From contig JPHH03000015.1 in the NCBI GenBank assembly GCA_000750105.3, positions 248,001 to 312,000 of the forward strand: DNA of 64,000 bases, written 5' to 3'. Below the pieces are notes generated by a model. That model had not been told where the DNA came from. It saw only the letters and a list, made by a program, of their open reading frames with translations, and made no database searches. The stretch is from Tolypocladium sp. Sup5 PDA-1. Taxonomy: Eukaryota; Ascomycota; Sordariomycetes; Hypocreales; Ophiocordycipitaceae. A program made the position numbers and the translations under genes. Positions 1 through 12,022 of the stretch are shown here, piece after piece (position 1 is the stretch's first letter; each line of letters starts with the position of its first letter).

Positions 1-1741
1 AGCCGGACTTTAATGATCCCACACAGCACGACATGACTGCCGCCCTCATGGGCAACCCGGGCGACATCTTCGGCTATCCCATGTCCGCTCCGGCTACTGC
101 GCCGGCTAATTACTGGGACCCCTCGATGTCCATGAGCATGGACCTGGACTTTAACGTTGCTGGACCGCATGTCTTTCAGCCTCCCACTCCATCGTCACAC
201 CGCCACACAGGCTCTTTTGACTGGAACGCGGACATCCAACTCTTCCAGGATGCCAACATCCCGCCCCCTTCGTCGAATCAGGAAAATGTCCAGCCGGTGA
301 GGCGTGAAAGGGCCTTGGCCCCGAAGCCACCAGCCGCTGAAGTTGCAGCCACTGTCGCAAGTGGCTCTGCGGTCCAAGCCACGCATCCGACTGCTCTGGA
401 TGACCCTTTCGGCATAATCCTCCCAGGCAATGGAGTCGACCCGGGCTTGCTGTTCAGCCGCCCCCAGACTTCGGCAATGGACTCGGACTTCAACGCCATG
501 GCCCAGTCCGGGTCCGCCGAGGCAGCTATTGCAGAGTCCGGCAAGAGCCAGTCCGGGGGACAAACACGCAAGTCGAACAGCGTCAGGGGTGCGAGGAACG
601 GCAAACTGCCAGACCGGGCCGTTGCCAGCTCTCCTATCAAATCTTCAGCCCGCCCCGGGCTCGGACGGAGCTACAGCGAGAACCGTGGCAAAAGGGCACT
701 CGGGCGAGGTTCACTTCCGACTTTGGCTCCAGCCGCTCGGCCAGCGCTGCAAGTAAACAACGGACCTAGCATCTCGGCTGGTAGATCAAGTCGATCGTCA
801 GGGAGAATCTCGCCCTCCAAGACGATGCCTCGATTATCCAGTCTAGCGTCTATCCCTGAGACGTCTCCCCAATATCGACCGCGAACCTCTGTGCGGTTTA
901 CCATCGATGCCCAAGGGCGAGCCAGGGCTGAGACAACCGTCGTTGGCGAAGGCTCCGGCCCAGAGAGGGTCTTCCCCCGCAGCAGAAGTTCCCGCTATGT
1001 TTCTGCAAGCCGCAGCTGGGACTCATCCGATGACGACTCTTCCACAGACGACGAGCCGATCATAATCCCCAGCCGTAATAACTCATTCAGTGCCTCATTC
1101 GCGCTTCCGGATCCCCGCAAGCCAGTGGGGTCCATCTTCCATTCCTCCAGACGGAGTATCAGTGACAGGAGCGCAAGTAATTCAGCCAATGATGCTGAGA
1201 GCGAAGCCGAGACGGTTGTCAACGAACGGCAGAACAATGGTGGGGACGCAACCAACGAGCTGCGCAAAGTAGTAGAGGATCGGCAGAAGCGGTCAAACCA
1301 GGTGGGAAGCGCGCGATCACAGCGTGGTGTCTCGACTAGCATTGGAAGGAACTTTCCTGGCGGGATCATCTCGCCCACGAGCCTTACGGAGTCGAGCTAC
1401 GGGTCGGATGGTCATGGCGTTCGATGCGTTTGTGATAAAACCTCAGCGGATGAGGGAGACGGCTTTATGCTTCAGTGGTACGTTCCCAGGCGTATTCCCC
1501 GCCAGGAGTTGTGGTTGTGGTCTGACGGTTGCGTAACTAACACCGATTCAGTGAGTCGTGCGAGTTGTGGCTTCATGGCAAGTGCATAAATATTACAAGA
1601 CGCTCCATGCCGAGCGTATACATCTGCGGATTTTGTGCGAACACGGCCAACATGACGGGGAGGAGGTCTCGAGAAAATGCCTTGGGGATTGGAGGGATGG
1701 TGTCACCACTGGCGAACAAGTCTTTTAGGTCATTTAGGTGA
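1..1741 (+). CDS. PHD-finger protein, 5' end outside window
   Basis: The reading frame is open to the left edge, so the true start probably lies outside; the first in-frame ATG is at 33. Exon 1 runs to 1477, an intron with gtacgt...cag spans 1478-1551, and exon 2 is 1552-1741. Splicing is needed to complete the C-terminal PHD zinc finger: RCVCDK, then CESCELWLHGKC across the junction, then CGFC, which gives the Cys4-His-Cys3 ligand order. Reading through the intron instead destroys the finger and gives an unrelated tail. The preceding roughly 450 residues are Ser/Pro/Arg-rich and look disordered. PHD fingers usually bind histone H3 tails, so a chromatin role is inferred. The specific orthologue is not recognised. 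Confidence 0.8.
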
Positions 1742-3290
1742 TGGCATAGCGATACGATTTGAGAGACGATTTGTGTACGCTTGATGTTGCATATGGGAAA
1801 GGGAGGGGAAAGACAAAACGGCTCTCTGCCACGACGGGTATTGGGGCAAATGCGCGTATAAATGATACCCTAATACCTCTTGTATAGGAGTTGTATCAAC
1901 TGGATGTCGTTATTACAATTGATCCGTTTGGGTGCCGCTGATGACATGCGAATCGTCATGATGCAAGCATGATTTGTTGCATCACGGGTTCTCCCACTGC
2001 AAGCCCTGTCCCGTAACGCCATGGCGACTCTAGTTTTCTAGGATTGCTCCTCGACGGCCGTCCCCGTGTTTCCGACTAGGTCTAGATCATGGGCCCGAAA
2101 AGTCCTCGTAGGGCCACGGCTCTGACGACCGCTTTCTATGCTTCTCAACCGCCATGCGGCACGCTCCCAGGATGTACTGATACCGCAATAGCGTCTTCAC
2201 TCGAATTTGTTGGTCGTGGAGGCGCAGAACGCACAGTAGATACTGCGCATCGACATGGTAACGGGCGGGCAGGGTCGCCCCAGAGATGTGCCCGAGTCAG
2301 GAAGCTGACCAACTGTGTGGTTGTAGTTGAAAGAAACAAGGTTGGAAGGAAAGAAGAAAAGTTGGGAGGAAAGGAGAAAAGTTGGAATTTGTGTGCAGCG
2401 GTGCACAGGGCCCTCTTGTAGCTTGAGAGAGCGAACTCGAAGTCGACACCTACACTCAGAGCATACTTGATCCCCTGGAAAACGCCCAAAGCAACAGATT
2501 AACAAACTTGCCGTGCTGAAACTGGTGGATGACAGACCTGGAGAATGGTAGTGGGAGCTCGCACGTTGACAGAGAAGACATTGACGTCATCTTCGATTAG
2601 ACGGTGTTTCCTGGAGAGCCTCATTAAGTAATTTCGAGTTGCAGAATGAGTCGTCATGTCTGTTAACTACATGTCGTTTATAATAGAAGACTTTACATGC
2701 TAAACTACAGCCAAGCTGAATGTCAATTGAAGCCATTGCAATACTATGGTAGGCTACCATAGTCTTGATATGTGCCGCGGCAAGCCACTCATCCTCACAA
2801 ACACGTCCAACTAAGACCGAAGAAAGATGAATACTTATCTGCAATTATTGTCAATGTCATTCACTGTATATCCGCCATTTGGCACTGCTGCCGGCGTTGA
2901 CAGGCGAGCTTAACCAACTATACAATCGGTCCGCAACTCAAGCCCAAGTCCGATATCCACCAGCCAAACCGACAAACAAGTGCCAAAAAAGTTCCCCTGA
3001 GCAGAGTAATACAATGATGCAGGCAGTCAGCACTTGGACGCAGTAAGCCAATGCATAGTGTTGCTGCTCTTTTATGCGCGATGCCATCTCCCTCGGTACG
3101 AGGTACCTGGAGTCTCCGATCTCGGCAGGTGGGGGACCGATTTATGGAGGGGCATCGACCACGACCAGCCGCAGAAACCCGAACTCAACTCTCTTCTTTC
3201 TCTCGTAAACCACAATCTTCCCACCGCTTCGACGTGCCGATTCCTCAAACGACCAATTACCCAAAGGAGTGCAGTCCAGAATACGTCAAG
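1742..3290. other. Intergenic region between PHD gene and LEU2
   Basis: About 1.5 kb with no supportable gene. It holds the 3' flank of the PHD gene and the promoter and leader of LEU2. Only short, composition-poor open frames are present, and no repeat or RNA gene is recognised. Confidence 0.5.
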
Positions 3291-4664
3291 ATGGCGGAGC
3301 ACAACATCGTGGTGTTTGGCGGCGACCACTGCGGTCCGGAGGTATGTCCAGGCCGGTGCTTGAGCTGAGCTGCGAGGAGCCAAGGGAGCTAACATGTGCT
3401 GCGCAGGTCGTGGCCGAGGGCATCAAGGTACGGCGAGGCGGGCCTCATCGATGGAGTACAGCTTCAGAAGCAGGTCGCTGACTGGGCGCGACAGGTCCTC
3501 AAGGCGATTGAGCAGCACAGACCCAGCGTGGGCAAGTTCAACCTCCAAGAACACCTGCTCGGTGGTGTAAGTTGGCACACATCCACCTACCCATTCCCTG
3601 TTTCTCCATACGCGTAGCTGACAACGCTCTCCCCCAGTGCTCCATCGACGCCACCGGCAGCCCCCTCACCGACGAGGCCCTCGCCGCCGCCAAGTCCGCC
3701 TCCGCGGTCCTCCTCGGCGCCATCGGCGGCCCCAAATGGGGTACCGGCGCCGTCCGCCCCGAGCAGGGCATCCTCCGCCTGCGCAAGGAGATGGGCACCT
3801 ACGGCAACCTGCGCCCCTGCTTCTTCGCCTCGGACGCCCTCGTCGACTCGTCCCCGCTCAAGGCCAGCGTCTGCCGCGGCACCGACTTCGTCATCGTCCG
3901 CGAGCTCACCGGCGGCATCTATTTTGGCGAGCGCAAGGAGGACGACGGCGACGGCAAGGCCTGGGACGTGGAGCCCTACTCGCGCGAGGAGGTCGAGCGC
4001 GTCGCCCGCCTGGCCGGCTTTCTGGCCCGGAGACGTGGCGACAAGACTGTCTGGTCGCTCGACAAGGCCAACGTCCTGGCCACGAGCCGCCTGTGGCGCA
4101 AGGTCATGACGGAGACGTTTGAGAAGGAGTTCCCGGACCTCAAGGTCGAGCACCACCTCATCGACAGCGCGGCCATGGTCATGGTCAAGAACCCCAGGGG
4201 CCTCAACGGCGTCGTCGTGACGAGCAACCTGTTTGGCGACATCATCAGCGACGAGGCTAGCGTCATCCCCGGCAGCATCGGCCTCTTGCCCAGCGCCAGT
4301 CTGAGCGGCATTCCCGATGGCAAGAGCAAGTGCAACGGCATCTACGAGCCCATCCACGGTACGTTTCCTTTCATGCACTGCCCCATAATTCATGACATGA
4401 TCAAAATGTGCTCACACAGAGGACGCAGGCTCCGCCCCCGACATCTCCGGCCAGGGCATCGTCAACCCCATCGGCACCATCCTCTCCGTCGCCATGATGC
4501 TACGCTACTCGCTCAACCTCCCCGACGAGGCCAAGGCCGTTGAGGACGCCGTTAAAGCCGCCATCGACGGCGGCCTACGGACCAAGGACATCGGCGGCAA
4601 CGCGAACACCAAGGAGGTTGGCGACGAGGTGGTCAAGCAGTTGGTTGCAATTCTCAAGGCTTAA
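3291..4664 (+). CDS. LEU2: 3-isopropylmalate dehydrogenase
   Basis: Catalyses NAD-dependent oxidative decarboxylation of 3-isopropylmalate in leucine synthesis. Five exons were deduced: 3291-3341, 3407-3427, 3495-3566, 3638-4358 and 4429-4664, giving 366 codons before a TAA, the normal family length. Visible family blocks are the N-terminal FGGDHCGPE, AVLLGAIGGPKWGTG, VRPEQG, NLRPC, VRELTGGIYFG, WSLDKANVL, IDSAAM, GDIISDEASVIPGS, YEPIHGSAPDI and the C-terminal NPIGTILSVAMML. The last intron is placed at 4359-4428 because that junction restores HGSAPDI. The first three exons code only 17, 7 and 24 residues. The gene is convergent with the STM1-like gene. Confident family call. Confidence 0.95.
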
Positions 4665-5313
4665 AATCTGGACGAGGGTCAGTGATACTTGTGAGGGGGG
4701 TAAAAAAGCGTCATCTGAGGACCCTGACAACAGGGACTCGTTTGGAAAGTAGCCCGGGGATGGGAGAAAAGAAGGGGAGTTTAGCGGAATTTAAAGTAAA
4801 ATGAATCCCCACGTGGCTATCCATCATGTCTGGTTGATGAGTGGCTGGACGATGAACTGTTGTGGCTTTGAGATCTGCTGCTCCCAGCCATGGCAGTCAA
4901 GTCTCGGTCAATGTCGTCTCTCTCCGTCGCATCACCATTGGGTCAGATAGAGCGCATAGCTCGAGCAGTTACGTCAGGCCAGAATACGCAAAGTAGCATC
5001 AGGAAAGAATTGATATTTGTACGGAACCCACAGTTCTACCTAAGCTGAAACACCCAGGCACACAGGTAGCAGCAACTTTGATCCATTGAAATGAGCTTCC
5101 GTCCGTCCATCCGTCCGCCGCCGTGGCAGACCGATCAACCGCAAAATACCAATGGTCAACTTTTTTTCGACTATCAAACACAAGGGGTAGTAGTGTTCCC
5201 TCCACTCTCGCAAGGGAGGGTTTGGCATCTGGCATCCTCAACCCACGTGGCACGGCCACAGCTTAGACGTGCTCGCGGCTCGTGGGATGGCGCCATTTCG
5301 CTGCGCGACGTGC
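4665..5313. other. Convergent 3' intergenic region
   Basis: About 650 bases between the LEU2 stop and the STM1-like stop. The two genes converge here, so this should hold both 3' UTRs and terminators. No gene or repeat is recognised. Confidence 0.6.
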
Positions 5314-6811
5314 TTATTTGCCGCCGAGGCTGGGGAAGGCAGACTCATCCTTGGTGTTGATAGGAGCAGCAGCGCTGCCGCGGCCACCACGAGGAGCGCC
5401 GCTCTGGGGAGCGCCGCCACGAGGAGCACCGCGGAAGTTGCCTCCACGGCCACGGTCGCCGCCGCGCTCACCACCGCGTCCACCACGGGCAGCACCTCGG
5501 CCGCCACGGGCACCGCCACGGGTGCGCTCAGGCTCGACGAAGCGGGGGTCGAAGTCAATGGTCTGCTTGGTCTTGCGCTCGCGCTCACGCTTGGCCTTGC
5601 CGCCGGAGCTGGCGATGAAGACCTCCTCCTCCTTCTCGAGGGTCTTGGCGTTGGCCCACTTCTTGTCGAGCTTGCTACCCTCGTTGGCCTCGCGGACCTT
5701 GAAGTCGGCCTCGAGCGCGGCCTTCTTCTCGGCCTGCTGGGCAAGGTAGTCGGTGTAGGACACGCTCTTGTCCTCGGGCTCGGCGGGCTCCTCGGCAGCG
5801 CCGTCCTCCGCAAGAGCGTCCTTCTTCTCAGTCTGGGCAATGGCATCGCCAGCCTGCTCGTCCTTCAGCTCGGCATCGCCCTCAGCGGCGCCCCAAGACT
5901 GGGCAGCCTGCTTGTCGGAGCCACTACTGGTTGCTGTCAGTTACGTCACACGGAAAGATGGGGGATGGCATTAGATTCCGTACCCATGGCCGCCTGCCCT
6001 GGAGGGGTGTCGGTCATCGTGCTCACGGGGACGGCGGGAGCCGCGGCCTATCAATCCGGGTTAGCATACAGTTCTTCTCAGGTACCCTCCCGACGCCACA
6101 GGACATGTGGGCGCGAGGCAATTACGATGACGCGGAATGACTTACCACCACGGACGCGAGCACCGTAGCCACCGCGAGGGCCGTCTCGGGGAGCCTCCTC
6201 AGTAGACCGGCCCTGGTTGCGATCGCTGCCGGCAGCACGGTCACGGAAAGCTGCAGGCAGAAACATACGTCAGCACGGTCGAAACGAACAACGAGTCACT
6301 TTCGGGGAAAGACTCACCACCCTCGCTTCCACGGGCACCGCCGCGGCGGTTACCGCCAGAGCCGCGTGCGGCGGGAGCAGCGGGCGCCTGGGGCTCGACG
6401 TTGCGCTTGGTCGTGCGGCTGGCGGCCTTGTCGACGGTCTTGACGGGGACGGTGGGCTTCTCCTCACCGTCGCTGTCGTTGCCTGCGTCGCACATACACG
6501 GTCAGCTTTTGCCGGCCAATTGGTCTCGCGGTTCGGGAGGATTGAGCGGTTCGACCGAGGGCCACGCAAGTCCACGTCGCGGGATTAGGGGGCGAGGGAA
6601 GGACTGTACCGAGGTAGGCAAAACGGTTCTATCGAGCGAGTCAGCGTCAACGGTCCAGCTGCGTGCGGTGATGAAGGCATTGACACGGCGTCGGCAGCTC
6701 CGTTGCATCCAGCAGCAGCGCGGCAACGGGAGCTGCTCGACGGCGGCATCGAACGCGAGGAAGAAACTAGGGGGCAGGGCATCATCGTACCTGGGACGCG
6801 ACGTTGGACAT
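5314..6811 (-). CDS. STM1: STM1-like / HABP4-SERBP1-type RNA- and ribosome-binding protein
   Basis: Five exons were deduced, reading down the minus strand: 6811-6791 (MSNVASQ), a 19-base microexon 6628-6610 (NRFAYLG), 6482-6318, 6250-6146 and 5933-5314. Together they give 309 residues. Frame is kept only if the microexon is used, and it restores the family's N-terminal MSNVAS...F..LGND motif. The middle carries KRNVEP and Arg/Gly stretches. The C-terminal part has SVSYTDYLAQQ followed by an RGG-rich run and ends in SAFPSLGGK, as in the HABP4/PAI-RBP1 family. Yeast Stm1 binds 80S ribosomes and is linked to dormancy and TOR signalling; the same role is inferred here. The plus-strand frames over this gene are shadows. 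Confidence 0.88.
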
Positions 6812-8318
6812 CTTGGTCGTCGGGCTCGTCGCCGGTTACCGTTTCAGTTCAATGGCGGCGGTCGGGTTGCTACTTGTGGTGGCAAGGGAGCGGTGCTAAG
6901 ATCGCATGACCTCTGGGAGGGTGAAAAGCGCGTAGGTCTGGAAGGGGTGTGGGCACCAGCTGGTCTTCCTTCAGTGGCAGCAGAGCTGGGACTGGTGTGG
7001 TGATGCAGTGAGAAAGAAAATGCACGATCGCTGGGCCGGGCTGGGCTGGGGTCGCTGGCACAAGGCTTCTGGCGGCTTCTGGTGCTGCTGGTGCTGGCCA
7101 CACGCACGCCCGTACGCACGCAGCTAGCGCCTCCCACGGGTCCGCTCTCGCTTAATTCCGTAATTTTTTGTGGTGAAATTGTTAGGGCTCCAATGGCGGC
7201 CTGTTAGGGTATTAGCTGTGACGCCCGCAGTGGTTGCTAACAGCAGACCAGCGCCACCCCGAGTCAGCCCGTGCCCAGAGGCATGTCCCAACACGGCAAC
7301 GAGCTCGCCGCACGCAGCTGTTGCTTCTGCGCGCCGCCATTGATGCTGAATACGGAGCGCCATTAGATGTCTCGCAGTTGCTCAGTCGACCGTACGCTAT
7401 TATTGTCACCTGTAGAGCAAACACAGCTCCCAGCGTTGTTTTCCGATGGCTTGCGTTGTGCGCTTCAACAACACGCGCCGTGGCCATCCACAAACAAGTA
7501 CCGGACCAGCTGGCCATAACTAGGGCTAGGTGCCGTCATGAACAACCGCGGCCAGCAACTACCGCGGATGTGACCCATTGCGTGGCTGTACAAGGGATGG
7601 ACGCGCCTGGCACGCCTGCCTGCATTCATGCTTGCTTTTGTACGTCACAGACAGCTCTCCACCGATCCCAGCAGACCAATGCAAGCCCACACTGTCTTGC
7701 AGCCGATGCTTGAAGGTTCCCGAGGCCGTTGGTTGTGCATTCAGGTTGCCTAGCCGCGAATTAGCCGAAACGGCCCAGGTACAGACCACTCATGTCTGGG
7801 CACGGTGTATGCCGGAATCCTTTCTCGCAGCTCTAGCGATGGCATTCGACATGGCACCTGATATGGAACAGCATTTACGAGGCCCTCTTGCTTGGCAGCG
7901 GATGCACTAGGATTTGTATTACCCTACCTAGGTGTATCTGATGTGATCTGAGGCTCCGTCATTCCCCTTGCCCCCCTCCGAGGCACTCGGAAGACAGTGT
8001 ATGTACCGACCGTCCACCCGCTCGACCCATTCTCGGCTGCTCATTGTCAGTATCCCCAGCCGTCCGGGAAACCGGAGACACTGGCTCCGAATGTCGATTC
8101 GAAGCCTTCAATCTCGATGAGGGCTTCCTCAATGGCTCTTCCTTGACAGTCGAGGATCTCGGTCTCCGTTTCCGAGTGACGGGATCCATATGCCCTCGCC
8201 GGCCAACCTCTGGTGATATGTGTGCCAGTTCCCCACGCGTTGGAAGCACAGGGCTCAAGAGGCGAGATTGTCGGACGGTGGATGTTCCCGAGATGTCACC
8301 GCCGTGGCAAGACTGGTA
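6812..8318. other. Intergenic region upstream of STM1 and downstream of LIM gene
   Basis: About 1.5 kb. The part next to 6811 should hold the STM1 promoter. The part at 7959-8318 stays open in the frame of the LIM gene beyond its TGA (see findings). No other gene is supported between 6900 and 7950. Confidence 0.45.
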
Positions 8319-9078
8319 TCATAGGTATGCGAAAGGTTTAACGGCTCGTGGCTGCATGAACAAAGGGACGGGCTTGAGAGGACTCGGCTTGAATGAGAAG
8401 CCGTTTATAGGATCGTTCATGTCAACCCACATGGTGCGCATCGACGGGCTATCCATATCGAATGCGTAACTCGCTGTGCCGTCGCCTCCCGTCTCTGGAG
8501 AACGATCTTGTGTTCGAGTCTGTGCTCATGTCAGCGCGTCTTCGCACTCGGGAATACTTGGATCTCACCCCTGTGCTTCGTCTTGTCTGTTTCGGCCTTG
8601 TCTGCTGGCCTTCCTTCATCGGCCAGCGTTTCTTCGTCACCCCTCCGTCCACAGCCTCAACCCTCCTCAGCCCCTTCTGCACAACCGCCTCTTCACTCAG
8701 TCCATCAATCTCCACCTCGACCATGCATAGAGCACACAGCGGCGGCTTCATCACCTCCCTCCCTCTCACAGCTCCGTCACCCAGTCCCACCACGTCCTCG
8801 AACAGAGCCCGGACCGGCACCCCAGCGCATATCATCCGGCTCCCGCAGAGAAGGCAGCCGTAGCACGCCCTGTGCCAGAAGCACCAACCGAAGCTCACGC
8901 ACTCGTCGCCCCGGAGTATCATCTCCCCGCACACCCAGCAGATCGAGAGGTCGAGGAGCGCCGAGTAGCATGCCACGCAGGCGAGGCGGGCAGATCGCCC
9001 GAGGACGTGCGGCGGGCCGGTGGAGATATTGTAGCAGAACGTACAGGTGAAGATATTGGCGTTGTTGGATGTTTTCAT
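8319..9078 (-). CDS. LIM-type zinc-finger protein
   Basis: Exon 1 is 9078-8569 and exon 2 is 8519-8319, joined across a 49-base gtgaga...cag intron, giving 236 residues. The N-terminal half is cysteine-rich: CTFC, CVAC, then CWVC, His-x2-Cys in HRAC, CLLC, and further on CALC. This matches the order of a LIM double zinc finger (C-x2-C...H-x2-C-x2-C...C-x2-C) with an expanded second loop. LIM domains mediate protein contacts, often at actin or in transcription complexes; no partner can be named. The C-terminal part is Ser/Arg-rich and then reads SYAFDMDSPSM...NDPINGF. The exon 2 frame is chosen because it continues coding-like sequence, while the unspliced frame stops at once. An alternative 57-base splice may lengthen it. 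Confidence 0.65.
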
Positions 9079-9818
9079 GCCGTGAAATCGTGTAGGGAGT
9101 CAATGAAATGGCTTCTTGCTGGCAATGGCAAAAGAGTGGCGTTGCTCGCTCAAAGCGAGGTTGAAACTGCCCTTGCCACAGATTCGGATAGTTCACAATA
9201 ACGAATGAGCGTCAGTAAATGTATTGTATGGTATGAATGTCAAGGATAGCATATAGGTAGTCCCGACCGTCGCTCGCGTGGTGGAAGTGTCAGAGGCAGG
9301 GCCATGTCTGGCAGAATCGGCTCGAGGCAAGATAGCCGACTCTAGGTGTCAAGGGGCGAAGGAAAGAGCACATCGACCGCCCTAACGTCACAGGCTATGT
9401 ACATGGCCTGAGGTAGGGAAGGAACACAGTTGGTTTATATTCAGCCAAATACTACAAGGTAATACAACTTCAAAATTTTGACAAACCCCATTCGCAACAG
9501 ATACCTCGTTGCTCAACGCCATTTTCCTTGACCGTAAACACCAAATCTGGCAGCCAGTCTGCTCAAAGCAAAGTGGGAGCCACAGTCAAGCAGAATCAGC
9601 CCAGTACACACAGTATCCTGGTGTGCAATCAAACCGCATATTCCAACGCCAGCCATAACGGTAGGTCACATCCCGTCCCTGGCCTCTCCAGATGTAAGCT
9701 AGGCCATCTGCCTGAGAACAGCCCCGTAGACGGGGAAATGCACCATGATGTACATTCGGCAGCAAGTAACGACGCAAATTCACGTCATCGCCATGACTCA
9801 ATACCACTCATCAGTGGT
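9079..9818. other. Intergenic region
   Basis: About 740 bases between the LIM gene start and the stop of the next minus-strand gene. It should hold the LIM promoter and the neighbour's 3' UTR. AT-rich around 9430-9480. Nothing else is recognised. Confidence 0.5.
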
Positions 9819-12022
9819 TTAGCCTCGATTCTTCGGGCGAGCAAGCATGTTGAGGCGGCTCATGCTTAGTACAGACCCCTTCTTGCTCGGGCTTGCGGAC
9901 ACGGGAGCCCGACCGGGGGTTCGACCAGGAGTCCGGCTAGGAGTCTTGACCGGTGATCGACCGAAGCGGTTCTTCTTTACGCCGCTGGCAGGAGCGGCTC
10001 CAACGAGACGGGGAGCCAGCAACGCTTGACCCTCAGGCACGTGCTCGTTCTTACGCTTCTTCATCGCACGCTCCGCTGCCTCGTTCTCTGCATCTTCCTC
10101 GTCCGAGCTGGCACGGTGTCGCTTTTTGTTAGGCATCCCGTGGGCTGTCCCAGATAGCATTCTAGCTGGCGATGGCGCCGCGTTCTCCTTGTTTGGGTGC
10201 GAGCTGGGAGATGGAGGGGCAGGGAAGCTGCCCGGCATGTGCGCTGCAGGCAAGATGGAGCCACGAACGTGACGCAGACTCGACTGGCCCGGGTAGGCGC
10301 CAAAGCCCTTTGCCGAGGTGTCTTCGAATTTGATTGTATGATCGCTGCGGAATGTGAAAGTTCCAGGCGAAGATGCGATACGTGTCTTACCATGCTGAGT
10401 CCGCGGCTCGATGAGGCGCTTCAAGGGCGAAAGATCTGGATACAGATTATCGTTCGACTTGGACTGCGCCAGGACTTCGTCGAGACCCGGATACTGGGCA
10501 TCGATTGCCTGCAGAGGGGCCCTGATGCTAGAATTACTCGGCTTCTTGGGCGAGGGCGAGTTCTGGGACATCGCCACGTTGGTTGTCTCAGGCGTAAAGG
10601 CCACACGCTTCGTCAATTTGCGACGCGGAGTAGTCAGAGGGATCGGCGGCAGCTCCTTGTCGGTGCGCGTCGGTGCCGGGGTCAGCGAGACCTGAGAGGC
10701 GGGCTGGGGTATGGCACTCTTCGCGCCGTCTGCGTCGACCTTTTGTCCGCGAAGAATCGACTTGACTCTCTGGAAGCGGCCAGGGCTGATGATGCGGCGC
10801 TTCAAGTCGGCCGTCTTTGACATGGAGCCGAGGCTGGTCATGGTAGCGGACTTGGTCAGAGCCGGTACGCTCGGCTTTGACAGCGATGGAACCAAAGAGA
10901 TGGTAGGCTTTCCCGGGCTTGCGACATGGGCAATTGAAGACTTCGTAGGGCTCATGAGACGCGCCAGTCCCGAGCGTGACCCGGGCAAAGGTCCCGAATC
11001 GTCACCGCGAGACACCGGGCGAGCAGTCGACGTGTCGTCGTCCTGGCGCTGCTTAAGTCGCTTGACGGCAGATTGCTGCCCACCCTTTGCAACAGGAAGG
11101 GATCTGCCAAGTGCTGCAATGGTTTCCGGTGCCTTGGCCACAGCCTGCCGCGGAACGTAGTCCAAATTCGCAACAGATGAAGTGCGCTTCAAGCTAGGCT
11201 TGGGCCGCTGATTGGGGTCCTCATCAAGACGCCTCTTGGAAAGAGACGGTTTGATGCCAGAGTTCTGAGATATCGGCGTGGCATCGAGGTTTGCCTTGGA
11301 ATTAGAGCGCTTCAGGCTCGACTTGACAGGCGTGAATCGTCCTTCCTGCGCTCTCCAAGCCGAGGCGTGTCCTTCGATAGAGTCCATCTTCTTAAACTCG
11401 GCCATGTGTGCAGCACTGTATCGTCCAGACTTTCCTCTGGGCGTGGCGATAGCGCGCCCGTTGACGTTAGTTGATAGGCCTTCAGCCTCTCTCTGGGCCA
11501 CGAGGCCGGCCTTGATCTTCGCCGCCTGGCCTCGAATTTCGTCCATCATACGCTGCGCGTCGCCGCTCAGTGTAGTGTCGGCAGCCTCGCGAGCAAATCG
11601 AAAGGTGAATGGAGACGAGGGCATCCCGCCAATCTTGGATGGCGTCGAGGGCATGCCAAACTGGCGAGACTTCTTATTGGAAGGAATATCGGAGAAGCCA
11701 AGTCGGAGGGCGGAAGAGGGCTCCCCTGTAGTCGGATGGACCTTGCTCGGGTGCATTTCATCGTGCGGAGGCTTGAGTGCCGAGGACACCGGGGTGCTCG
11801 GCTGCGGTCGACGAGGAGAGAAGACATCGTCGAGGCTCTTTGGCGCGTGTCGACGAGGAGTCTCCTCACGTTCAGCGACAGACGACAGCTCGGGCGCGGC
11901 TTTCTCCTGATCGAAGAAGTTAGAAAACATGCACGGGGATAAGGTGGTATAGGGGTAAGGTGCCGTACCCTGACGGAAGCGCTGGCGAGTCGCGCCGAAC
12001 GACGATGAGTCGGCGGCGTCAT
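9819..12022 (-). CDS. Large disordered Ser/Pro/Lys-rich protein, nuclear type, unknown function
   Basis: Exon 1 is 12022-11969 (MTPPTHRRSARLASASVR) and exon 2 is 11906-9819, joined over a 62-base gtacgg...ctaac...cag intron, giving 713 residues. This start is preferred because it is an ATG with a canonical donor and branch site and keeps frame into exon 2. The protein is low in hydrophobic segments and rich in basic S/T-P sites. It has recurring LKRSNSK/LKRTSS blocks, RRKLTKRVAFTPET, KKRHRASSDEEDAE and a C-terminal run of T-P-S/G-R-T-P-G-R repeats. Such composition suits a nuclear, CDK-phosphorylated chromatin or spindle factor, but that is inference. No catalytic domain or transmembrane segment is visible, and I do not recognise the family. 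Confidence 0.75.

Noticed and set aside
1478..1589. Unspliced end of the PHD protein
   Set aside because: Read-through destroys the zinc finger; splicing at 1477/1552 restores all eight metal ligands.
3587..4393. 268-codon minus-strand frame
   Set aside because: Antisense shadow of LEU2 exon 4, whose protein matches its family end to end.
5269..6168. 299-codon plus-strand frame
   Set aside because: Antisense shadow of the GC-rich last exons of the STM1-like gene; Ala/Leu/Gly runs mirror Arg-Gly codons.
8044..8469. 141-codon plus-strand frame
   Set aside because: Overlaps the LIM gene exon 2 and its open tail on the other strand; no family resemblance.
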